Shown piece after piece: positions 56,795 to 64,000 of a stretch of DNA of 64,000 bases. The DNA comes from Bufo bufo. Lineage: Eukaryota > Chordata > Amphibia > Anura > Bufonidae. The position numbers and the translations under genes are program-made. The notes beneath the pieces are model-generated. The model saw only the letters and a program-made list of their open reading frames with translations, made no database searches and was not told where the DNA came from. The stretch lies in contig NC_053390.1 of assembly GCF_905171765.1 (NCBI RefSeq), positions 332,288,294 through 332,352,293 on the forward strand, given 5' to 3'. How positions within the stretch are numbered: position 1 is the first letter of the stretch; each line of letters begins with the position of its first letter.

Positions 56795-56842
56795 ACTGCA
56801 ACGCCCGACCGGGTTTCACTCTCGCGTTTCTTCAGGGGCGTC
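56795..56842 (-). ncRNA. Degenerate hammerhead-like motif
   Basis: On minus, CCCCTGAAGAAACGCG is followed by GTGAAACCCGGTCGGG. GAAA, a short stem III and GTC are kept but the core reads CTGAAGA, so it is probably inactive. Confidence 0.45.
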
Positions 56843-56850
56843 AGTCAGTG

Positions 56851-57710
56851 TACATAAATGCGAGTTTTATTATAGGTAAGAGTGTATTTCCATCGGAGCT
56901 GTGTAGTGTGTCAGCTGTGCATGCAGCAGTGCTGAGTGCGTGTATATATAATGTGTTGGTGTGCATGCACATGGTGTGTGCTTCGGAGCTACGTGTGTGT
57001 AGCATGCGTTCTGCACTGCTAAGCGTATAGAGCATGCTTACTGCAGAACCCTGTCTATAATATGCATTCAGCCAAGCAGTGGCATAAATGATCTTAAATG
57101 TGTCAGCTGCCCTCTAATGAGGTTATCTTCCAAACAGTTTCGTTATCATTGTGGGTGTTCTTACATTCTCATTTTTCTTATTTAGTATCTGTCATGTCAG
57201 AGGACAGTCATCAGAAGTCCTGTGCAGGATTCTGCCTTCATGTGTGCAGGTGCAACCAGAGTGTAATTACTAGGTGAAGGGTCCACCCTGTGTCATAGTC
57301 ATTACAAAGCTTTTCAAGAGGGCTTTGCAGGTTTCCATTGTTTGCAGGGGTATTCACCCGTAGAGCAGTGTGTGTTACATATATTATTTGTTTTTAAAGG
57401 GGCTTTACTAGAGTTTTCTTGGATTGGGTCCTCAGCATTGCTCCGGTGGGTCTCTGACCCATACCATGCTGGGCCTGGGCTTAGGTGGAGGTGCTACCGT
57501 ACACTTCAGGGAGTTCTCCGGTTGCCTGGCGAGCAGCATCTCCGCTTGGCTGACGCATATGCGAGGGATGGGATGTCCCTTAAACAGGTCCTTCTCTTTC
57601 CAGGTTGGGGGAGATGCCGTTTTTCGGTTGTTTAATGTTCCATTTCGGGCTCAGAACTTAATTTATTAGCTTGTTGTCTTTATCTAGGTTCTGATAAATT
57701 TTCCGATTTG
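56851..57710 (+). other. Interior of the split-repeat element, no recognised coding
   Basis: Contains a (GT)-rich part (56890-57010) and several splice-like motifs (TTTTTCTTATTTAG near 57170, CTCTTTCCAG near 57600). The longest frame, 57342-57635 (97 codons), shows no domain I recognise. Confidence 0.4.
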
Positions 57711-58100
57711 AACAGGGCTGCAGTACCGTCTGATATCCAGTCTTTCCGTTCAGCCAAGTAGCTGCTCAGCTTCCTGAATTTCTTCAGGTATCACGCTCAC
57801 GTCATTTTGGTCTGTTTTCCATGCTTCCCCAGGTACACGCTGCCTCTGTCATCCTGGATCACCCAGGCTCATTCTGCCTCTGTCATCCTGGATCGCCCAG
57901 GCTCATTCTGCCTCTGTCATCCTGGATCGCCCAGGCTCATTTTGCCTCGGTCATCCTGGATCGCCCAGGCTCGTTCTGCCTCTGTCGTCCTGGATCGCCC
58001 AGGCCCGTTCTGCCTCTGTCATCCTGGATCGCCCAGGCTCATTTTGCCTCTGTCGTCCTGGATCGCCCAGGTCCACGCTGCCTCTGTCACCCTTTATTGC
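57711..58100 (+). repeat. Module M1: unique head plus 34-bp minisatellite, about 8 copies
   Basis: The head (CAGGGCTGCAGTACC ... TTCTTCAGGTATCA) recurs at 58685-58770. The array unit is CCTCTGTCATCCTGGATCGC followed by CCAGGCTCATTCTG (34 bp). Confidence 0.85.
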
Positions 58101-58234
58101 TCCCCGTCCACTCGATTCACTCAGGTCCACCTAATTGGTACAAGTACTTCTTCAGTGCACCGGACCTGGGGGTATCTACAACTGTAATTAGGTATAATTG
58201 CATGTATTGTTTTCTATTTTTATTTTATTTTGCA

Positions 58235-58299
58235 GTACATTCCAGCCGAGAAGCCATGGTCGGCAGGCACGGGGCTTGCCGGCCTGTGTCTCCATTCAG
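58235..58299 (+). other. Exon-like segment with consensus splice borders
   Basis: A polypyrimidine tract and TTTTGCAG end at about 58234. About 65 bp later CAG is followed by GTAAAA. In between, ATGGTCGGCAGGCACGG could start translation. No homology recognised; may be chance. Confidence 0.3.
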
Positions 58300-58684
58300 G
58301 TAAAAAAAAAAAAGTATAAAGTATGCAGCGGAGAGTCCAGACACCGGTGTGATCAGTAGGGTGCTGCCTCGCGGACACTGCTGCGGGGTCAGGGACTGCT
58401 GCTCTGATTCCCGTCGCCTGTGCTACCGCTAGCCCAGGTTGAGTTTAGGTTGGAGCCTTCGGTGGACCCCTATACCCACGGGTGCCAATCAATTGCTGCA
58501 CAATCGCTCTATGCCTCCTCGACTGGGGCCAGAAACTGCACCTTCCTCTGCTGCTAACAGAGGTAACACAAGTTATCCCCTCCAGTGTAGCTAACTCCAT
58601 GAATGTTGTTTTAGTAGTAGGGTTTTGTTGCTGTGCTTTTTCCGGTTTCCTAATGTGCATTTTTGGGCAATCTTTCCTTAAAAC

Positions 58685-59890
58685 AGACAGGGCTGCGGTA
58701 CCCTCTGATATTCAGTCCTCCCGATCAGCCAAGTTGCTGCTCATTTGCTTCCCGAATTCTTCAGGTATCATGCATACGCCTTCTGTCTGTCTTCCCTGCT
58801 TCTTGACTCACTCTCCCATCATCTGAGGCCCTTGTCATCCTGGATCGCCTAGGCTCGCTCTGCCTCTGCCATCCAGGATCGTCCTGGATCGCCCTGGATC
58901 GCTCAGGCTCGCCCTGCCTCCGTCTTTCTGGATCGCCCAGGCTCTCTCTGTTTCGTTATCGTGGCTGGCCAAGGCTCGCTCTGTCTCTATCATCCTGGTT
59001 CGCCCAGGCTCACTCTACCCTTGTCATCCTGGCTCGTTCTGTCATCCTGGATCGCCCAGGCTCGCTCCGCGCCTGTCATCCTGGACCGCCCAGGCTCGCT
59101 CCGTCTTTGCCATCCTGGATCGCCCAGGCTCGCCCTGCTCCTGTCATCCTGGATCGCCCAGGCTCGCCCTGCTCCTGTCCTCCTGGATCGCCCAGGCTCG
59201 CCCTGCTCCTGTCCTCCTGGATCGCCCAGGCTCGCTGCTCCTGTCATCCTGGTTCGCCCAGGCTCGCTCTGCTCCTGTCAGCCTGGATCGCCAAGGCTCG
59301 CTCTGCTCCTATCATCCTGGAACGCCCAGGCTCGCTCTGCTCTTGTCATCCTGGAACGCCCACGCTCGCTCTGCTCTTGTCGTCCTGGATCAACCAGGCT
59401 CGCTCTGCTCCTGTCATCCTGGATCGCCCAGGCTCGCTCTGCTCCTGTCATCCTGGATCGCCCAGGCTCGCTCTGCTCCTGTCATCCTGGATCGCCCAGG
59501 CTCGCTCTGCTCCTGTCATCCTGGATCGCCCAGGCTCGCTCTGCTCCTGTCATCCTGGATCGCCCAGGCTCGCTCTGCTCCTGTCATCCTGGATCGCCCA
59601 GGCTCGCTCTGCTCCTGTCATCCTGGATCGCCCAGGCTCGCGCTGCTCCTGTCTTCCTGGATCGCCCAGGCTCGCTCCATCTCGGTTATTCTAGGTTGCC
59701 CAGGCTCGCTCTGTCTCTGTCATTCTGGATCGCCCAGGCTCGCTCTGCCTCCGCCATCCTGGATCGCCCAGGCTCGCTCTTCCTCAGTCATCCTGGATCG
59801 CCCAGGTCCACGCTGCCTCTCTCACCCTGGATCGCCCAGGCCCGCGTTGCCTCTCTCATCCTGGATCACCCAAGCTTGCTCTTCCGCTGT
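58685..59890 (+). repeat. Module M2: same head plus 34-bp minisatellite, about 31 copies
   Basis: The head 58685-58800 is diverged from 57711-57830. The array (about 58830-59890) has the unit CTCGCTCTGCTCCTGTCATC followed by CTGGATCGCCCAGG, each with a CCTGG/CCAGG hairpin. Because 34 is not divisible by 3 and no unit carries a stop, all three forward frames stay open over hundreds of bases (for example 58961-59914), with a 34-residue protein superperiod. These frames are not genes. Confidence 0.92.
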
Positions 59891-60048
59891 CATCCTGGTC
59901 TGTCACGTTACTAACTACCCAGTGCCTTCCTGAATCGCTCAGGTCATTTAACAACCCAGCTCCGGCCTGAATCTCTCAGGCCCTTGTTATCTCCCGTGTC
60001 GTTCGGTTCAATTAACTATTTCCCTCCTACAGCGTGGGTAGTCTTCTT

Positions 60049-60168
60049 GCCCACTTATTCAGGCCTACCCCGCACTGGCTCCAGGCACAGTTCAGCCAGA
60101 TAGATCATGGAGGGTGATAGGCATCCCTCCCGACTCCACGCCAATGTACACCTCAGCCCCTGCCACAA
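60049..60168 (+). repeat. Split direct repeat B1
   Basis: Begins GCCCACTTATTCAGGCC and ends CCCCTGCCACAA; 120 of 120 bases identical to B2. Confidence 0.95.
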
Positions 60169-60259
60169 GTATTAAGGCTGGTTACAGCCTGTATTTGTGG
60201 GCGGGGCTGCTGACTATATCTTACCTCGTGTCCTCCCCCTGAGGACGGTCGCTTCATGC
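60169..60259 (+). repeat. Split direct repeat A2
   Basis: Identical to A1 (53531-53621) and directly adjacent to B1. Confidence 0.95.
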
Positions 60260-60304
60260 CCCACCCTCCCGACCCTTCTTTCTTTCATTCCACTCTCTTG
60301 GGTG

Positions 60305-60424
60305 GCCCACTTATTCAGGCCTACCCCGCACTGGCTCCAGGCACAGTTCAGCCAGATAGATCATGGAGGGTGATAGGCATCCCTCCCGACTCCACGCCAA
60401 TGTACACCTCAGCCCCTGCCACAA
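60305..60424 (+). repeat. Split direct repeat B2, right end of the element
   Basis: Identical to B1; followed at once by an (AT)n run. Confidence 0.95.
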
Positions 60425-60443
60425 ATATATATATATATATATA
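60425..60443. repeat. (AT)n microsatellite right of the element
   Basis: About 19 bp of ATATAT then a T run. Confidence 0.85.
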
Positions 60444-60879
60444 TTTTTTTTTTTTCATAGTGCACCCGTTTTTAACAGTGTTATATGGGATCAATTTAAT
60501 GGACCTATTGATTTCAATATGGTCTGTCTGGCAGTTAAGACTTCTTATATTTGAACACATAGTATTCAAGGGCTGTTAAAAAAAAAACTGAAATGTGAAT
60601 ACACACATATACTGCAGTGGTTCTGAAAATGGCCATCACACAGCTGGTTTCCCCTGTCACATGTATTTACCCTTAGAGTATATTCACACATAACAGTTGA
60701 TTTGCAGTTTAAAACAAATCAAACCTGCATCAGAACAGCCTCTGATAAACTGGATTACTATGATGTGGTAACTAGTCACACATTTTTTTTTAGTTCAAAT
60801 GTTTTACCCATAAAAACTGCACCATAAACATGCAATTTTTCAGATGTTGTGTGTGAATATACCCTTTCATGTGTGTCTC
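60444..60879. other. Unassigned AT-rich sequence
   Basis: No gene or clear repeat. Confidence 0.5.
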
Positions 60880-61297
60880 TAATTATAGAATACATTCTAA
60901 TTGCTAATGTACAGCCATCAGCATTGAAACCACAGACAGAAGAAGAGTGAATAACATTGATTATCTTGTGACAATGGCACCTGACAAGCAAGTGAACAGT
61001 CAGCTCTTAAAGTTGATGTGCTAGATGCACAAAAAATGGGCAAGCAAAAGCGTTGAGCAACTCTGACAAGGGCTAAATGTGATGGCTAGATGGCTGGCTC
61101 AGAGCATCTCCAAGAAGACAGTGTGGTGTTCCAGACAAGCAGTCATTAGTTCCAACAAAAAGTGTTGCAAAACTGGCAACAGATTCATGGATAACCAAGA
61201 CTTACTGGAATTGGACCAGAGAAGGCTAGCCATTCTGGTCCAATCCCATGCAAGAAGTACTGTTGGACAGATTGCTGAAAATGTTTATACAGTATAA
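60880..61297 (+). pseudogene. Tc1-like transposase N-terminal fragment
   Basis: 61035-61297 reads, with a frame change, MGKQKR, then MARWLAQSISKK and RRLAILVQSHARSTVGQIAE. This is the paired-type DNA-binding half of a Tc1 transposase group common in fish and amphibians. Upstream GAAACCACAGACAG and CATTGATTATCTTGTGACAATGG belong to the same element's 5' region. There are no catalytic motifs, no right end, and several indels. A truncated relic. Confidence 0.7.
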
Positions 61298-61364
61298 AAG
61301 AAAATTTGATTAATCATTATATGGTCCAGTTCTGATGCTCACTTGTCCATTGACTTTTGAGCAT

Positions 61365-61690
61365 TAAAGGGGTTGTGTGGCCAGAACATGATGACCTATC
61401 CTCAGGATAGGTCATCAATATCTGATCATTGGGAGTCTGACTCCCATCACCCAGCTGTTTGAAGAGGAGGCTGCACTTGTGTGAGTGCTAATTCCTCTTT
61501 GAGATTACACTGTGCGGAGTCTCGGCGGTGCAGTGAAATTACAAGTGCTTGTTCCATTCACTTGAAGCGAGGTGACGTGAAATGTAATCTTGAAGAGTAA
61601 GCAGTGCTCAAACAGCTGATCAGTGGGAGTGCTGGGAGTTGGACTCCTGTGGATCAGATATTGATGACTTATACTGAGGATAATCGAAAA
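61365..61690. mobile_element. TTAA-type MITE, right end weak
   Basis: Begins TTAAAGGGGTTGTGTGGCC and contains the hairpin GACCTATCCTCAGGATAGGTC and an inverted counterpart (CAGATATTGATGACTTATAC) near 61650. Non-coding. Confidence 0.7.
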
Positions 61691-61792
61691 GAATATCACG
61701 GGACTAGGCTTTTATTTATACATCCAGCTATAATAAATTTGTCAAGGCCAACGTTTATGTCCTTTTAGGACCTTAATCACTGCCCATCTGCC

Positions 61793-62142
61793 TTAGGGCC
61801 TGCACACTACCGTTTTTTTTTTTCTGTTTACATTCCGTTTTTTGCGTTCCGTATACGTACTGTATACGGAACCATTCATTTCAATGGATCCAAAAAAAAA
61901 AACGGAATGTACTCCGTATGCCTTCTGTTTCCGTATTTCCATTTTTCCATTCCGTTAAATATAGAACATGTCCTATTATTGTCCGCATAACGGATAAGGA
62001 TAGTACTGTTCTATCAGGGCCCAGCTGTTCCGCTCTGCAAAAAACAGAATGCACACAGACGTCATCCGTATTTTTTGCGGATCCGTTTTTTGCGGACCGC
62101 AAAATACTGAAAAAGCTATACGGTCGTGTGCAAGAGGCCTTA
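61793..62142. mobile_element. 350-bp MITE
   Basis: Inverted ends TTAGGGCCTGCACACTACCG and CGGTCGTGTGCAAGAGGCCT. Interior rich in CCGTTTTTTGCGG-type inversions. Non-coding. Confidence 0.75.
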
Positions 62143-62282
62143 AGAGAAGAGACTTGCTGGATGTTGGCATTCCTAGTAGGCAGCATAACTAGACCTAAAC
62201 AGTATCAGGCAGGTAGTTTTACTTTTATAACTAAACCATATACAGTATATCTATATATCTATAGTATCTATCATGACTAGGT

Positions 62283-62319
62283 AGATTGAAATCTATCTAT
62301 CTCATATCTATCTATCTCA

Positions 62320-62353
<34 letters not shown>
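62283..62353. repeat. (TATC)n microsatellite
   Basis: About 70 bp of CTATCTAT with CTCATAT interruptions. Confidence 0.92.
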
Positions 62354-63504
62354 AAGCCATTGACATACGCTTTTTGTGATCTTGCTAAACCAGGAGAGGA
62401 GTTAAAAAAATATATTATATCTATTACGAAATGGAAATTGATGCTACAGTGCATGTAAAACAGCTTTATTTATGCTGTCATGGCTATTTCTGAAAGTAGC
62501 GGTCAGCTTCCATATAAATACCTTAGCTGCTGAATATTATAGACACATTGGTGGCAGATTAAGGGTTGTTTTTTCATCTTGGAATTTATCACCCTCATGC
62601 AAAGCTTTCCCTGAAAATAAAAAAAGCAATGTCAGCAAATAAAGTTGAAAGAATATACTGTAAATGATCCCTACAGCGTAATACATATAATATGAAATAG
62701 TCTTAGGGCATTTGAACTTGTATTCTCCTTATGTACACATTCTTTCTTGGCCACATTATAATAATTATCTTCACAATTGGCTTTTCCCCCAAAATGTTTA
62801 TTAGCGGTTTTTTTTTAGGAAGTGCAAGCATAAGAAGCAATGTGTGTAACAATGCACATAAAATGTAATACACTAATAGATACAATAAAATCAAGGACAA
62901 TTAAACATGCAAAAAATAAATAATACATAGCCATCTGAAGGCCCCTTTACACGGACCAACAATCAGGGAAAAGTATCAGGACGGAGTGTTCCTAGGAATG
63001 CCTTGTGTAAAAGTGCTGCAGATTAAAAATCTAACAAAATCATAATTTCTGGGAAGTAGTTTGTGCTGATGAGCAGGCAATTATCGGAAAGAACAGTTTG
63101 TTCCCCAAAATTGCTTGCTTTGTTGACCCTTGTTTAGGAGTTTGAATAACTTAGTATGCTGTTTAGAAATGGTTCCCTTATAAATAGATTACTTTGCTGA
63201 ATATAATTTTGCTTAACTAGTTTCCTAATATGAAGATATTACAAAAAAACTTCAGTGCAAATATAGGTTACCCTGATTATGTTTATGTGTGGCCTCATGC
63301 ACATGGGTGGAGGAAGGCTTCATGCTATGGAACTCTACTGTACGGTGTTCTGTGCAGTGTCTGATGGGGCACGTCATGTTTTTTATGTAGTAACCTCTGT
63401 ATACCTCTGTGCAAAATTGGAGGCATAAAGTGTGTTGTGGGGCTGCATAGAAGCCGATAGGTGTTGTATTATAGCTCTGCCCAACTGGCATGCTGTAAAA
63501 TGCT
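62354..63504. other. Unassigned sequence with a MITE remnant
   Basis: 62940-63125 starts GGCCCCTTTACACGGACC and is MITE-like, without a clear partner end. Nothing coding. Confidence 0.4.
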
Positions 63505-64000
63505 TTAACCCCTTCCCGACACATGATGTACTATTACGTCATGGAAGCCGATGTGTTCCCGCAATTTGACGTAATAGTACTTCATGGTGATCAGGCGGGC
63601 ACCGGAGCGGTGCGCATGCGATCACTGCCGGCGGATTAACCCCTTCTATGTTGCGGTCCGCGCTGACCGCGACATAGAAGGGGTTTGTGTCGGGTGATGG
63701 AGCTGCTGTGGCGGGGACTTGATGTGTCAGAAGGCAGCCTGATGCCGTGCAGAGGCTGCCCACTGCATTGCACAGCATCAAGACCTGCCTTCTACGGGTG
63801 CCAAGGAGATCCAGCCTCAGGCTGGGTCTCCTAGGCAACCTGTTTGTGTACTACTCACTGTAGTACACGAACAGGCAATGCATTACAATACTGATCCACA
63901 AAGAGAAATTGGATCCAGCTTCCCGTAAAAAAGCTTTATTTCCTTATAGTAAAATGAAATCTCCAGACATCAGATATACAAACTTTGCGTTTCAGACCTT
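63505..64000. mobile_element. TTAACCCC-type MITE, cut by window end
   Basis: Starts TTAACCCCTTCCCGACACAT and contains TGACGTAATAGTAC against GTACTATTACGTCA, plus CCCCTTCTATGTTGCGGTC against GACCGCGACATAGAAGGGG. Non-coding. The right end is not visible. Confidence 0.55.

Larger units (their letters stand above)
54112..56850 (-). mobile_element. Penelope-like retroelement, 5' truncated, nested
   Basis: The minus-strand element has a 3' region at 54112-55346 and a coding region at 55347 to about 56740. The insertion splits a GC-rich module whose halves lie at 54018-54110 and 56725-56786. The right boundary is placed only to within about 120 bp, because a degenerate hammerhead-like tract at 56795-56840 could belong to either element. 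Confidence 0.75.
53531..60424 (+). mobile_element. Element with split direct repeats (PAT/Ngaro-like architecture), apparently non-autonomous
   Basis: The layout is A1 (53531-53621) - interior - B1 (60049-60168) - A2 (60169-60259) - 45-bp spacer - B2 (60305-60424). A1 and A2 are identical over 91 bp, B1 and B2 over 120 bp, and B1 joins A2 without a gap. This order is characteristic of PAT- and Ngaro-type tyrosine-recombinase retrotransposons, where the B1-A2 block repeats the two element ends for circle formation. No TSD is expected or seen. The interior lacks any RT, RNase H or recombinase except those of the nested Penelope-like element. It holds GC-rich duplicated modules and 34-bp minisatellite arrays. 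Placement in the YR group is inference from architecture only. Confidence 0.7.

Noticed and set aside
58961..59914. A 317-codon open frame and two overlapping frames of about 195 codons
   Set aside because: They translate a 34-bp minisatellite in three frames; openness follows from the repeat unit, not from coding.
53531..60424. Reading the identical A and B repeats as LTRs of an LTR retrotransposon
   Set aside because: A and B repeats are in split order (A1, then B1-A2, then B2); an LTR element would have one contiguous repeat at each end with TG...CA and a TSD, which are not seen.
63065..63100. CTGATGAG followed by GGAAAG, a possible hammerhead
   Set aside because: No C before GAAA to close stem II and no usable stem III or cleavage triplet.
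1..64000. Defence islands, CRISPR arrays or operons
   Set aside because: No bacterial gene organisation, ribosome-binding sites or spacer-repeat arrays; all tandem repeats are satellite-like.

Overview
This window looks like repeat-rich vertebrate nuclear DNA, most likely from a frog or toad (Anura). The case rests on the mixture of repeats: hAT elements with TTCG-rich ends and long subterminal tandem repeats, several Tc1/mariner subfamilies, a Penelope-like retroelement, TTAA-type MITEs and a CR1/L2-like LINE. I find no host gene exon, tRNA, rRNA, CRISPR array or bacterial operon. The window reads as intergenic or intronic DNA built by nested transposition, and many insertion boundaries can be placed to the base from target-site duplications (TSDs).

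Layout. 1-6463: a decayed hAT transposon (family A, transposase on minus) with a 51-bp minisatellite, a subterminal repeat array and a nested DD36E Tc1/mariner element. 6735-7971: the 3' end of a Ty3/Gypsy-type retrotransposon (RNase H, polypurine tract, LTR) whose LTR carries a 384-bp hAT MITE. 8225-18945: a satellite of about 530-bp monomers, framed by a 70-bp minisatellite and invaded by three same-length DD37E elements with intact 338-codon transposases, plus a decayed DD34E Tc1; a MITE at its edge carries another Tc1. 18950-24915: layered hAT ends, a Gln-rich ORF remnant and a Penelope-like fragment. 25868-28253: MITEs, one with a hammerhead-containing insert. 28290-31342: a LINE remnant, then a Tc1 with an open but internally deleted transposase.

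31625-41180: a 9.56-kb composite hAT insertion with a near-perfect 8-bp TSD, holding a second hAT, a 91-bp satellite, a deleted Tc1 and a foldback MITE. 43023-47837: three nested levels (Tc1 in Tc1 in Tc1/hAT order: outer Tc1, inner Tc1, hAT), the hAT carrying two tandem U2 snRNA-like segments. 47838-53480: mostly unassigned sequence with two MITEs. 53531-60424: a 6.9-kb element bounded by perfect split direct repeats (A1...B1-A2-B2), the architecture of PAT/Ngaro tyrosine-recombinase retrotransposons, but with no recognisable reverse transcriptase or recombinase of its own. It holds 34-bp minisatellite arrays, duplicated modules and a nested Penelope-like element (RT plus GIY-YIG) with an intact-core hammerhead ribozyme motif. 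60880-64000: a Tc1 fragment and MITEs.

The best candidate for something not previously described is the split-direct-repeat element at 53531-60424. The U2-like pair in a hAT element and the hammerhead motif follow. The only full-length, uninterrupted enzyme genes are the three DD37E transposases. Family names are recognised by motif and could not be checked against a repeat library here.
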